40,469 nucleotides of DNA from an uncultured Collinsella sp. (GCA_902493895.1 CABUQW010000019.1:1-40469), one strand, 5' to 3'. Counted from the stretch's first letter, positions 1-8,366 are shown. Numbers and translations: made by a program. The notes: generated by a model not told the origin, from the sequence alone.

Positions 1-3000
1 CACCGTCAACCGATAACGGCGATTCTGTTCAGGGGGGGGGGTAGTTCTGTAGAGAACACCGTTGCCGCCGGTAACCAAGCGGTCGTAAAGACGGCTGCCC
101 AGCTGGCCGAGGAGTCGGCAAAGCAGCTCAAGGACGCTCAGGCCGCCTACGATGACGCCCAGAAGAACGCCGATGCGGCGGGCCAGTCTCAAAAGCAGGC
201 GCAGCAGCAAAAGAATCAGGCCTCGCAGGCTGTGAGCGACAACGAAATCGAGCAGAACGCAGCAGAAGTCGCCGCGCTCCAGGAGAAGATTGACGAGCTC
301 AAAGCCGCCGTCGAAAAGACCGAGCAGCAGCAGAAGAAGCTGGGCGACCTGAACGATCAGCTCGATCAAGCCAACAAGAGTGTCGAGGATAAGACCCAGG
401 CGCTCAAGGACGCCAAGGCAAAGCAGGATGAGGCCAAGAAGGCCCTCGACGATGCCCAGGCCAAGCTCGAGGCCATGGGTATGGACGAGTACGAGGCCGC
501 CAAGAAGGCCGTCGACGACGCGCAGGCAAAGCTCGATGACGCCAATAAGGCCGTTGCTACTGCACAGGCCAATCTGGACCAGGCCAAGGCTGCCGAGGCC
601 AGCGCTCAGCAGGAAAAGAAGGACACTGAGGCCGCTCTGACTTCCGCCCAGGCCAAGAAGCAGGAGACTGCCGCTGCTCTCGCAGCCGCAACTACCGCGC
701 GCGATAACGCCCAGCAGAAGCTCAACCAGGCGCAGGCCGCGCTCGATGCTGCCGTCTCGGGTACGGGTGTCGACCTGAGTGCGCTTGAGGCCGCCAAGAA
801 CGCTGCTGCTGGTGAGCTCAAGACCGCGCAGGACGCGCTCGAAGCCGCGACGACTGCAGACGCCACCGCACAGGCGAACCTGCAGGCTGCGCAGACTACC
901 GTCACCGCCGCGCAGGAGAAGGCCAACGCCGCCAACGCTGCCGTGGCATCTGCCCAGTCTGCATACGATGCGGCAAACAAGGAGTACAAGGACGCGGCCA
1001 GTAAGCGTGACACCGCGAAGTCGGCATACGAGCAGGTCCAGCAGACCGAAGCCGACAAGAAGGCGGAGTACGACCGACTTGTCGAGGTCCGCCAGCAGAA
1101 GAGCAACGAGTTCGATCAGGCTCGTGCTGAAGTAACCGACGCGCATAATGCATACGACGCCGCAAACGCCGAGGTCGACAAGCTTAACCAGCAGATTGCC
1201 GACCTCAAGTCGAACATGACCGTAGACCAGAATGTCATCAACCAGGGTATGTTCGGCTTCATGAACTACATCATCGGCGGCAGCCAGTTCACGGCCACGC
1301 AGAAAAAGAACGCCCAGGACGCCGTATCGATGCTGACCGGTGCCAAGAGCAAGGCCAAATGGTATGACCAGTACGTCGATCAGGACATGTCTCGCGACAC
1401 CAACCCGCTTTCCTTGAAGCAGATGCGCAACGCCCTGACCTACCTCGACACCCAGAACAACCTCCGCAAGGCGAACGGTCAGTCGGCGCTCAGCGTCAGC
1501 CTCCGCATGACTGTGGCAGCAGCCCTTAATACATCATATTCATCGAACATCTGGGGACACTCGGGCTGCTACTCGGACAATGGAGAGAATCTTGCTGGCG
1601 GTGGTGGCGCATATACCGGCGGCGAGACCGAGGACACGCTTGGCTGGCCATATACCGGTCTCTACACCCAGGAGAAGAAGGCATTCGATAAGTACGCCGA
1701 GAAGAATGGTGACCTTGAAAACCATCGATATGATGCCTGGTATATCTACCAGAACTACAACAGCATCTACCAGGAGTGCGGGCACTATCTCAACATCGTC
1801 GATTCCGCTATGGAAGCCATCGGTATTGCAACCGGTAGCGGTAAGAACACCGATTCCGAGGTAACCATCTTCGATTACAGTGCTGATGACACTCAGGCTG
1901 ATTTCACTGTCTCCGAGTTCAAGAAGCTCCTGAACGACTACATCGCTTCCGCCTACAATGCAGGCGGCACGCAGGAGCAGAAGGAGCAGCTGAAGCAGCT
2001 TCAGAATAAGCTGGCAGAGGCGCAGAAGAACTTCGGGACTGCTGGAACGGCTTATTCTAACGCATTGGATAAGCAAGAAAGCACGCGTGACGCCTATACC
2101 GCGGCCGACACGAACGTGAACACTGCCAAGGGCGAGTACGAGAAGGCTAAGTCCGGCACCGCCGCCGCGAAGACGGCATATGACGCCGCCGAAGCCAAAC
2201 TCAAGGGTATCGACGTCAAGACGCCCCAGACCAAGCTCGAAGCCGCCAAGAGCAAGGCCGCTACTGCCCAGGCAGCTCTCGATAAGGCAAACGCCACGCT
2301 TGCTGACAGCAAGACGAAGGCAGCCGATGCCGCTGCTCACAAGGCGAAGGCTCGCAGCGCCCGCGATGCCGCCAAGGCAAAGTCCGATCAGGCCAACGAG
2401 GCGTATGACAACGCCACGGCTTCGGTCAAGGACCTTACCGCCAAGCGCGATGCCGCCCAGGCGGACCTTGCGAATAAGCAGGGCTCGCTTGACGAGGCAA
2501 AGAAGGCCGACGATGCCGCCCAGGCTGGTGTAGACAAGGCCCAGGCCGCAGATGTCCAGGCCGCGACTGCTCTTTCGGACGCCAAGCAGGCGGTTGCCGC
2601 CAAGGCGCAGGCTGTGTCCGACGCACAGGCCAAGGCCAAGGCTGCCGAGGGCGAGCTGACCGGCGCAAACAAGGCCTTCGAGCGCTTCGCCGGCGCTCAG
2701 AAGGCGGTCGACGACGCCAAGGTCGCCTATGAAGCCGCCGTCGCCGGCGTCGCCGATGCCCAGAAGCAGCTCGAGGCCGCCAACGAAGCCGTCGTCGATG
2801 CGAACCTCGAGATCGTCAAGGCCAAGGCTGAGCTTGCCAACGACGAGGCACTTAAGGCCGATCTTGAGGCCGTCGACCACAAGGCATCCCTTGCCGCGGG
2901 CACGACGGGCAACGAGAAGCTGGTCAAGCTGAACGCTGCCTACGCTCGCTATAAGGCCGCCGTCGATGCCGCCGCTGGTCTCAAGGCTGCTCTGAGCGAT

Positions 3001-3312
3001 GCCGATGCCAAGCTTTCCGATGCCAACGACGTCTATGCCGCTGCGCTTGCCGAGCTTGACGATGCCAAGGATGCCCTGGCTGCCGCGCAGGCCGAGTACG
3101 ACAAGTATCATCCCAAGGCTGAGCCGCAGGCCAAGCCTCAGGTTGCGCAGGCTGCTGCAAAGGCTCCTGTCGCCAAGAAGAAGGCTGCGGACGCTGCGCT
3201 CGCCCAGACCGGTGATACCTCCGCGCTTGCGGGCGAGGTCTTTGTTATCGGCGGTATTACGCTCGTGGCCGCGGGCGTGACGCTGGGCGATCGTCGTCGC
3301 AATCACATGTAG
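1..3312 (+). CDS. Cell-wall-anchored CAP-domain coiled-coil protein, 5' end outside window, frame broken at G10 tract
   Basis: Large surface protein whose N-terminus lies outside the window. The downstream frame is open from position 1, so the GTG at 232, which lacks a ribosome site, is probably not the true start. Visible parts in order are an Ala/Lys/Glu/Gln-rich coiled coil (about 60-1220), a CAP/SCP domain (about 1400-1910), a second Ala-rich coiled coil (about 1960-3110), a Pro/Lys spacer and a sorting signal LAQTG at 3199-3213. The signal is followed by a hydrophobic segment and the tail DRRRNHM. The four CAP cavity residues are present: His at 1558, Glu at 1585, Glu at 1672 and His at 1783 (in GHYLNI). 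LAXTG is the motif of class E sortases, so covalent wall attachment is inferred. Upstream of the G10 tract (32-41) the natural-looking frame reads PSTDNGDSVQ and meets TAG at 42-44. Loss of one G would join it to the main frame. Confidence 0.85.
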   Translation, partial: HRQPITAILFRGGGSSVENTVAAGNQAVVKTAAQLAEESAKQLKDAQAAYDDAQKNADAAGQSQKQAQQQKNQASQAVSDNEIEQNAAEVAALQEKIDELKAAVEKTEQQQKKLGDLNDQLDQANKSVEDKTQALKDAKAKQDEAKKALDDAQAKLEAMGMDEYEAAKKAVDDAQAKLDDANKAVATAQANLDQAKAAEASAQQEKKDTEAALTSAQAKKQETAAALAAATTARDNAQQKLNQAQAALDAAVSGTGVDLSALEAAKNAAAGELKTAQDALEAATTADATAQANLQAAQTTVTAAQEKANAANAAVASAQSAYDAANKEYKDAASKRDTAKSAYEQVQQTEADKKAEYDRLVEVRQQKSNEFDQARAEVTDAHNAYDAANAEVDKLNQQIADLKSNMTVDQNVINQGMFGFMNYIIGGSQFTATQKKNAQDAVSMLTGAKSKAKWYDQYVDQDMSRDTNPLSLKQMRNALTYLDTQNNLRKANGQSALSVSLRMTVAAALNTSYSSNIWGHSGCYSDNGENLAGGGGAYTGGETEDTLGWPYTGLYTQEKKAFDKYAEKNGDLENHRYDAWYIYQNYNSIYQECGHYLNIVDSAMEAIGIATGSGKNTDSEVTIFDYSADDTQADFTVSEFKKLLNDYIASAYNAGGTQEQKEQLKQLQNKLAEAQKNFGTAGTAYSNALDKQESTRDAYTAADTNVNTAKGEYEKAKSGTAAAKTAYDAAEAKLKGIDVKTPQTKLEAAKSKAATAQAALDKANATLADSKTKAADAAAHKAKARSARDAAKAKSDQANEAYDNATASVKDLTAKRDAAQADLANKQGSLDEAKKADDAAQAGVDKAQAADVQAATALSDAKQAVAAKAQAVSDAQAKAKAAEGELTGANKAFERFAGAQKAVDDAKVAYEAAVAGVADAQKQLEAANEAVVDANLEIVKAKAELANDEALKADLEAVDHKASLAAGTTGNEKLVKLNAAYARYKAAVDAAAGLKAALSDADAKLSDANDVYAAALAELDDAKDALAAAQAEYDKYHPKAEPQAKPQVAQAAAKAPVAKKKAADAALAQTGDTSALAGEVFVIGGITLVAAGVTLGDRRRNHM
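32..41 (+). repeat. G10 homopolymer inside coding region (candidate phase-variation tract)
   Basis: Ten consecutive G residues precede TAG in the frame whose upstream codons look native (CCG TCA ACC GAT AAC GGC GAT). With nine G, that frame continues into the 1,090-codon downstream frame as QGGGSSVEN. With ten it stops immediately. Such tracts change length by slipped-strand mispairing. A homopolymer sequencing error is the main alternative. Confidence 0.7.
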
Positions 3313-3380
3313 TGATCCGGGCGTCGGCTCTGCAGTGAACTTCAATTCATAGCGGGACCGTCTCGATACCCAAACGATAA

Positions 3381-3420
3381 GGCCGGCGCGCTGTTAAACG
3401 CAGCGCGCCGGCCTTTCTTT
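3381..3420 (+). terminator. Rho-independent terminator of the surface protein gene
   Basis: Perfect 13-bp GC-rich stem (3381-3393 with 3401-3413), loop TTAAACG, then TTTCTTT. It lies 68 bp after the stop codon. Confidence 0.9.
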
Positions 3421-3431
3421 GCGTTGGTATC

Positions 3432-3471
3432 AAAAAGCCCGGTCGGTAGCCGCGAAAGCTACCGACCGGGC
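3432..3471 (-). terminator. Rho-independent terminator of the OPT transporter gene
   Basis: Perfect 14-bp stem (3437-3450 with 3458-3471). The AAAAA at 3432-3436 becomes a T-run on the minus strand, 41 bp beyond the transporter stop. Together with the preceding hairpin it insulates two convergent genes. Confidence 0.88.
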
Positions 3472-3512
3472 AAATCGTAGGCAATATGGTTGCTGTCGAG
3501 CAGCTGCTCAGC

Positions 3513-5216
3513 TTAGCCCAGCAGGCTCAGGCCAACAGAGACAAACGCCAGGATAACGCCGACGATGGACTCGCCGCCGAGCAGGCCGCTGGCGACAACC
3601 AGGCCCTGTTCCTGGAAGGCGGCGTCCTTGGCAGCCCTCTCCTCGTCAGAAAGACCAGCGGTGGCGTCGCGGTGGGCGGACCACTTGTCGTAGGCGAGCT
3701 TGACGCAGGAGCCCAGGAATGCCGTGAGTGACATGTAGAACGGCAGGTACACGCCCAGGCCGATCATCATGGCCGGAATGCCGAGCCAGTACATGACGAT
3801 GCCGGCGATAAAGCCGCCAACGAACCACGGCACGCTCGGGATGCCCGAGACCATGGTGGCGACGACGCTTGCCTGCGCGGCAACAAAGCTCTTGTCGGGG
3901 CCAAAGGCGTCCGGGCCATAGGCGGTGACGAGCGCGACCATGACGGCGGCGGCGACCAGGGCGCCCACGATGCCGCCGATGGCTTGACCGATCCACTGCG
4001 CACGCGGGTTGGTGCCCAGCACGGCGCCGGCCTTAAAGTCGTTCATGACGTCGCCCGCAAGGCCGCACGCCACGGCTACGATGCCGGCGATAAAGAACAG
4101 TTTGACCTGAGCGATCTGTGCAAAGGCAGCCACGATGAGCATGACGATGAGGCCAAAGATCTCCATGGGGTCGATGCCCGTCTGGCCGCAGCTCTGTGCG
4201 CTCATGATGGTGGTGACAAAGGTGAACAGCGTCACGATGACGGCCGGAACGGGACCAAGGTCAAGCACGATGGCGATGATCACGGCGATGGCGGCGGCGC
4301 CCAGGCCGATGATGCCGGCGTCGAGCTTAAGGGAGCCCGAGATGAGCGACTGCTCGTCGGTGTCGGTGGAGCTGTCGGCGGCAAGACCGCGGACGATACC
4401 GGCGACCTGCGGCAGGATGTCCTTGAGGACGACGGCGACGCCAAAGCCCATCATGAGGCCCATGCCCAGGGACTTGACGATGCCCTGCGCAGTCACAATG
4501 TCGAACAGACCGGCAGCGGTGCCGCCCACGATGATGCCAAAGTTGCCCAGCAGGGCGCCGGCAAACCAGAAGGCGACCGGGGCGAAGCCCACGAGGAAGC
4601 CGACGGAGAGCAGCATGGGCGAGTTGTAGATGGCAAAGGTCACGCCGGGGATGTTGAGCGTGCACAGCATGCTGGGCACCATGCCCAGGGCGTCGCGCAG
4701 CACGCTATAGATGCCGGCGATGGCCATGGAACCAAAGAGCTGCTTGCCGGTTTTGCCGCCAGCCTCGGTCGCGCGCAAGGTCTGAGCTGCGGCGTTGCCG
4801 GTGGGGAACTCAAGCGCGGCGTCCACGATAAAGTGACGGTGGATGAGTGCCGTGGCCAGCAGGCCCAGGATGGTGCCGGCGAGTGCCACGATAAACATGT
4901 CGAGCCAGCTGATCTGGTCGGCATAGCCCAGCATCCAGGCGCCCGGGATGGTAAACGCCAGGCCGCCGGCGACCATGGCGCCCGCGGACATGATGGTGTG
5001 GGTGACGTTGGCCTCGTTGAGGCTGGCATTGCCCATGAGCTTAAGGAAGAACAGCGAGATGACGGCAGCGAAGACGATCGGCCAGGGGAGTGCGCCCATC
5101 TTGAGGGCGGTGTAGGCCGAGCTTGCCGTGATAATCACGCAGCCAAGGACGCCGATGACGACGCCGCGCAGCGTGAGTTGCCCGCGCATCGAGGCGCGGT
5201 TCGAGGGATTGCTCAT
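3513..5216 (-). CDS. OPT-family oligopeptide/metal-chelate transporter
   Basis: Polytopic inner-membrane protein of 567 residues, hydrophobic nearly throughout, with about 14-16 likely membrane segments. The N-terminal part (TLRGVVIGVLGCVIITASS, then TALKMGALPWPI and NASLNEANVTHTIMSAGAM) is typical of bacterial OPT/YSL-type transporters, which move oligopeptides or metal complexes by proton coupling. Substrate cannot be read from sequence. The ATG at 5216 was chosen because AAAGGAG lies 6 nt upstream; an in-frame ATG 36 nt further out lacks such a site. At 567 residues it is slightly shorter than many family members. It is monocistronic, divergent from coaX, with its own terminator. Confidence 0.85.
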   Translation of the reverse strand: MSNPSNRASMRGQLTLRGVVIGVLGCVIITASSAYTALKMGALPWPIVFAAVISLFFLKLMGNASLNEANVTHTIMSAGAMVAGGLAFTIPGAWMLGYADQISWLDMFIVALAGTILGLLATALIHRHFIVDAALEFPTGNAAAQTLRATEAGGKTGKQLFGSMAIAGIYSVLRDALGMVPSMLCTLNIPGVTFAIYNSPMLLSVGFLVGFAPVAFWFAGALLGNFGIIVGGTAAGLFDIVTAQGIVKSLGMGLMMGFGVAVVLKDILPQVAGIVRGLAADSSTDTDEQSLISGSLKLDAGIIGLGAAAIAVIIAIVLDLGPVPAVIVTLFTFVTTIMSAQSCGQTGIDPMEIFGLIVMLIVAAFAQIAQVKLFFIAGIVAVACGLAGDVMNDFKAGAVLGTNPRAQWIGQAIGGIVGALVAAAVMVALVTAYGPDAFGPDKSFVAAQASVVATMVSGIPSVPWFVGGFIAGIVMYWLGIPAMMIGLGVYLPFYMSLTAFLGSCVKLAYDKWSAHRDATAGLSDEERAAKDAAFQEQGLVVASGLLGGESIVGVILAFVSVGLSLLG

Positions 5217-5326
5217 ATAGAACTCCTTTGCGTATATCCGCTTCCCCCGCAAGCGCCGCTACGGATACGGCGCGGGAAGTCGGGTTACCAAGGGCCGCCG
5301 CGTGAGCTCGCGCACGACCGCGCACC

Positions 5327-5381
5327 AGTATAGCCGCAAGCTAGTCATTTTGGGATGACTGGTTTAGGTAGGGGATATACT
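5327..5381. promoter_or_regulatory. Divergent promoter region between OPT gene and coaX (candidate -10 boxes)
   Basis: TATACT occurs on the plus strand at 5376-5381 (toward coaX, 28 bp before ATG) and on the minus strand at 5332-5327 (toward the OPT gene). Neither has a convincing TTGACA box at 16-18 bp, so both are candidates only. Confidence 0.35.
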
Positions 5382-5408
5382 GCTGGGCAGACGAAAGGAG
5401 CGCCGACG

Positions 5409-6260
5409 ATGCTTAATGGGTGCGCATATATATTGACGGTCGACGTGGGCAACACGTTCATTCGCTTTGGCCTGTTTGCCGAGGATTCGGCCGCGGCGCA
5501 GGAGTGCCCGCTTGCGACGTGCGAGATCACGACGCCGTCGAGCATTACGGCAGACGAAGCGCGTATGCGTCTCGCTCAAGTCATGGCCGCGCTGGCGGCT
5601 GATGCGGGCATGCCCGGCGCGCTCGTGCCCACGGCGGCCGTGCTGAGCTGCGTGGTGCCGGCGCTCGAACGCCCATGGAAGGCGGCGCTTTCCCGTACTT
5701 GCACGGGACGCGTGCTCACCGTGGGGCCGGGCCTCAAGACCGGCATGCCCGTGCACTACGACGATCCGGCCGAGATCGGCCCCGACCGCATTGCCGATGC
5801 CGTGGCGGCACGCGCCGTCTACGGCTCTCCCTGTATCGTGATCGACCTGGGTACGACGACCAATATCGAGGTCATCGACGCGCACGGTACCTTTGTGGGC
5901 GGCGTCATCGCGCCGGGTCTGGCGCTCGGCGCCCGCTCGCTTTCGGCGGCTGCGGCGCGTCTACCCCAGGTCGAGCCCTCGGCACCGACGCATGTGATCG
6001 GCCGTAACACGCGCGAGGCCATGCGCTCGGGAGTGGTCTTGGGCGAGGTAGCCCGCATCGACGGCATGCTCGACATGGTGCTTGCCGAGATGCGCGCGAC
6101 CAAGGCCGCGGGGGAGGATGGCGTGCCCATCGTCATTACCGGCGACGATGCCGAGGCGCTCGCGGCGTTGGTCGGCCACAGCCTGACGGTAGATGACGCA
6201 CTGACGCTGCGGGGTCTCGCCGAGCTCTACCGCATCAACCAAAAGCCCCGCCGCGTGTAA
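5409..6260 (+). CDS. coaX: Type III pantothenate kinase
   Basis: First enzyme of coenzyme A synthesis: ATP-dependent phosphorylation of pantothenate in the cytoplasm, requiring a monovalent cation and insensitive to CoA feedback in this family. The protein is 283 residues, slightly longer than the usual 255-260. It shows the ASKHA-fold phosphate motif DVGNT (residues 12-16), GPDRIAD (124-130) with the pantothenate-site Asp and Arg, and DLGTTTN (146-152). ATG at 5409 was chosen over an upstream in-frame ATG at 5355 because GAAAGGAG lies 8 nt before it and homology-like sequence begins there. It is followed after 84 bp by the dCMP deaminase gene, which has its own candidate promoter. Confidence 0.93.
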   Translation: MLNGCAYILTVDVGNTFIRFGLFAEDSAAAQECPLATCEITTPSSITADEARMRLAQVMAALAADAGMPGALVPTAAVLSCVVPALERPWKAALSRTCTGRVLTVGPGLKTGMPVHYDDPAEIGPDRIADAVAARAVYGSPCIVIDLGTTTNIEVIDAHGTFVGGVIAPGLALGARSLSAAAARLPQVEPSAPTHVIGRNTREAMRSGVVLGEVARIDGMLDMVLAEMRATKAAGEDGVPIVITGDDAEALAALVGHSLTVDDALTLRGLAELYRINQKPRRV

Positions 6261-6301
6261 AAGTGAGGGCGCCGGTGGGACAAACGCCTCCACCTTTCAC
6301 C

Positions 6302-6310
6302 TGCTACAAT
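6302..6310 (+). promoter_or_regulatory. Extended -10 promoter element upstream of the dCMP deaminase gene
   Basis: TGCTACAAT matches the TGnTATAAT extended -10 pattern and lies 34 bp before the ATG at 6345. No clear -35 box. The same TGCTAYAMT form recurs before the FMN riboswitch and tRNA-Val. Confidence 0.5.
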
Positions 6311-6344
6311 GGGTCAAACTATTGCGATTACGGAGGTGTCTGCC

Positions 6345-6869
6345 ATGTCGGACGATCTTCATCAAACTTCGTCAGGCAAGCGCCTGGACGTCATTAGCTG
6401 GGACGAGTTCTTTATGAGCGTGGCCATCGCCGCGCAGCGCCGCAGCAAGGACCCCAATACGCAGGTGGGTGCGTGCATCGCCAGCACCAACCACCGCATC
6501 CTTTCGGTGGGCTACAACGGTACACCCTCGGCGCTCAACGACGACTTTTTCCCGTGGGGTACGAGCGACGACCCGCTGCAGGACAAGCACAACTACGTGG
6601 TCCATGCCGAGGCCAACGCCGTGCTCAACTACCGTGGCTCGCTCAAGGATCTCGAGGGTTCCACGGTCTACGTTACGCTGTTCCCGTGCCACGACTGCGC
6701 CAAGATTTTGGCGCAGGTGGGCGTGGGCGAGGTTGTCTACCTGGACAACAAGTACGCCGACACTGATGATGGACGCATCAGCCGCCGCATCCTCGACTCC
6801 TGCGGCATCAGCTACCGCCAGGTTATCGTCGATGTTCATATCGGCACCGAGGGGCAGACTCAGCAGTAA
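6345..6869 (+). CDS. comEB: Deoxycytidylate (dCMP) deaminase, ComEB-like
   Basis: Zinc enzyme that deaminates dCMP to dUMP, feeding thymidylate synthase. At 174 residues it has the usual size. The zinc site is complete: His87-Ala-Glu89 (catalytic Glu in HAE) and Pro114-Cys115-His-Asp-Cys118. The stretch QVGACIAS...NGTPSALNDDFF before the zinc site fits dCMP rather than cytidine or tRNA-adenosine deaminases. ATG 6345 was chosen over an upstream in-frame ATG at 6309 because GGAGG sits 9 nt upstream and 6309 overlaps the likely -10 element. Allosteric dCTP control is known for some relatives and cannot be judged here. Confidence 0.9.
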   Translation: MSDDLHQTSSGKRLDVISWDEFFMSVAIAAQRRSKDPNTQVGACIASTNHRILSVGYNGTPSALNDDFFPWGTSDDPLQDKHNYVVHAEANAVLNYRGSLKDLEGSTVYVTLFPCHDCAKILAQVGVGEVVYLDNKYADTDDGRISRRILDSCGISYRQVIVDVHIGTEGQTQQ

Positions 6870-7041
6870 CGCGTGTCAACGCCAGCTGGCAACAAAAGGC
6901 AGCTAAAAGAGCCCCGTCCCAAATTGACTACTCGTGAAAGTCGCGTCTGCGCGCATGGACGGCTCGTGAGCGGGTACATGGCTGTAGTAACATAGCTTCT
7001 GTCCGCGGGCGCGCCCGCGTAATTGTGAGAAAGGAGCCCTT

Positions 7042-7320
7042 GTGGCTGTTAACGAAGAGCTGCTTAAGAAGGTTCTTGAGGAGATTCGCCCCAACCTGCA
7101 GGCTGACGGCGGCGATATGGAGTATGTGGGCGTCGACGACGAGGGTGTCGTCAAGCTGGAGCTGCAGGGCGCCTGCGCCGGCTGCCCTATGAGCGCACTG
7201 ACCCTGTCCATGGGTATCGAGCGTATCCTCAAGGAGCATGTGCCCGGCGTTACCCGTGTCGAGCAGGTCAATGCCTCCGGCGAGACCGACGACCTGTACG
7301 ACGAGTACGCGCCGTTCTAA
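7042..7320 (+). CDS. NifU C-terminal-domain iron-sulfur scaffold protein
   Basis: Small protein of 92 residues made only of the NifU C-terminal domain, with the Fe-S binding pair in CAGCP (Cys45 and Cys48). Such stand-alone Nfu proteins carry [4Fe-4S] or [2Fe-2S] clusters to apoproteins. The GTG start has AAAGGAG 8 nt upstream. The acidic C-terminal extension (ETDDLYDEYAPF) is outside the conserved domain. No suf or isc genes lie next to it. The upstream gap holds a 16-bp GC palindrome at 7004-7019 just before the ribosome site, which might influence translation. Confidence 0.88.
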   Translation: MAVNEELLKKVLEEIRPNLQADGGDMEYVGVDDEGVVKLELQGACAGCPMSALTLSMGIERILKEHVPGVTRVEQVNASGETDDLYDEYAPF

Positions 7321-7429
7321 GATGCGAAAGCTGCGGACGGCATACTCCGCATAGACGTTACGCCCAAATATGCGGCTGCGAGCGCAAGGCCCGCGGCCGC
7401 ATTTGTATGTAGGGAGTAGGAGGGTCGAC

Positions 7430-8251
7430 ATGCTCAACGACTTCTACCATATGCTTGATCCTGTCGCGATCTCGGCGGGCCCCATCACCATCTACTGGTA
7501 CGGCCTGGCCTACGTGGTCGGCGCTCTGCTCACGGCGGTCGTCATGTACCGCACACAGCGTCGCTGGGGCTTTAACATCACGATTGACGACCTGACGAGT
7601 GTCGTGGTCGGCGTGGTCTTTGGCCTCATTATCGGTGCGCGCCTGTTCTACGTCATCTTTTACGGCGACGGCTACTACTGGGCGCATCCGCTCGAGATCT
7701 TTGCCACCAACGAGGGCGGCATGAGCTTCCATGGCGGCTTGGTGGGCGGCATTATCGGCGGCATCATCGTGTGCCGCATGTATAAGCTCGACGCATGGAC
7801 CATTGCCGACCTTGCAGTTATCGGTGCTCCGCTGGCGCTGTGCCTGGGACGTTGTGCCAACTTTGTCAACGGTGAGCTGTGGGGCAAGCCGACCGATCTG
7901 CCCTGGGGCGTGGTCTTCGGTGGCACCGCGGGCGATATGCCGCGTCACCCCTCCCAGCTCTACGAGGCATTTCTTGAGGGCATCGTGCTCTTTTGCATTC
8001 TGCAGGTGCTCAGCCGCAAAAAGCCGCTACTGCCCCAAGGCACGTTTATGGGCGTCTTTGTGATGGGCTACGGCATCGTCCGTTTCCTCATTGAGTTTGT
8101 GCGCGTGCCCGATGCCCAGCTGGGTTATCTGCTGGGTGGCGTCATCACGATGGGTCAGCTGTTGAGTCTGCCACTCGTGATTGCGGGCCTGGCGCTCGTC
8201 ATCTTTGCCCTCCGCCGCAACCGCCCCCAGCGCATCTACCTCGACGCCTAA
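7430..8251 (+). CDS. lgt: Prolipoprotein diacylglyceryl transferase
   Basis: Integral membrane enzyme that transfers diacylglyceryl from phosphatidylglycerol to the lipobox cysteine of prolipoproteins, the first step of lipoprotein maturation. The 273 residues carry HGGLVGG (His101), the Lgt signature GRCANFVNGELWG (140-152, with Arg141 and Asn144 matching essential residues of the family) and HPSQLYEA (173-180). About seven membrane helices are apparent. ATG 7430 is preceded by AGGAGG at good spacing; an in-frame ATG at 7370 is less likely. A hairpin begins inside its TAA stop codon. Confidence 0.95.
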   Translation: MLNDFYHMLDPVAISAGPITIYWYGLAYVVGALLTAVVMYRTQRRWGFNITIDDLTSVVVGVVFGLIIGARLFYVIFYGDGYYWAHPLEIFATNEGGMSFHGGLVGGIIGGIIVCRMYKLDAWTIADLAVIGAPLALCLGRCANFVNGELWGKPTDLPWGVVFGGTAGDMPRHPSQLYEAFLEGIVLFCILQVLSRKKPLLPQGTFMGVFVMGYGIVRFLIEFVRVPDAQLGYLLGGVITMGQLLSLPLVIAGLALVIFALRRNRPQRIYLDA

Positions 8252-8286
8252 CCACCACAAAGGGGACAGGCACCTTTGTGGTGGTT
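8250..8286. repeat. REP-like hairpin overlapping lgt stop codon
   Basis: Perfect 14-bp inverted repeat (8250-8263 with 8273-8286) around GGACAGGCA. It starts within the lgt TAA codon and shares the GGGGACAGG core with other intergenic hairpins here. It could also terminate transcription, but no T-run follows. Confidence 0.75.
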
Positions 8287-8311
8287 CGCTGGGTAACGAT
8301 GACAGAACAGT

Positions 8312-8366
8312 AACGTTTCCCCAGATAAAACCTGCCAAAATAAACCTGTCCCTTTTTGGCAGGTTT
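8312..8366 (-). repeat. Copy 1 of a ~50 bp dispersed intergenic repeat (minus orientation)
   Basis: Read on the minus strand it contains CCTGCCAAAA, then AGGGACAGGTTTAT, then TTTTGGCAGGTTTTATCTG and a trailing AAACGTTA. AAACCTGCCAAAA at 8328-8340 is exactly inverted at 8354-8366. Near-identical copies lie at 13185-13236 and 39101-39155. Confidence 0.85.

Noticed and set aside
232..3312. GTG at 232 as the true start of the surface protein
   Set aside because: The same frame is open back to position 1 with the same Ala-rich coiled-coil composition, and no ribosome site precedes 232. The gene enters from outside the window.
1540..3345. Long antisense open frame (about 600 codons) over the surface protein gene
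   Set aside because: Typical artefact of Ala- and Lys-rich GC-biased coding on the other strand; no ribosome site and no family resemblance.
3984..5333. Long open frame antisense to the OPT transporter
   Set aside because: Low-complexity His/Asp/Gly translation expected opposite a hydrophobic protein; the minus-strand reading has clear membrane helices.
6263..6300. GTGA...TCAC / GGTGG...CCACC dyad after coaX containing GGGACA
   Set aside because: Position and core loosely resemble the stop-codon hairpins, but pairing is short and interrupted; too weak to list as a member.
6903..6925. Minus-strand TTTGGGACGGGGCT similar to the 15853 loop
   Set aside because: Shares the core but has no flanking inverted arms, so membership of the repeat family is not shown.
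7004..7019. 16-bp GC palindrome before the NifU-like gene as a terminator
   Set aside because: No loop length and no T-run, and it sits directly before a ribosome site; left as a note on that gene.
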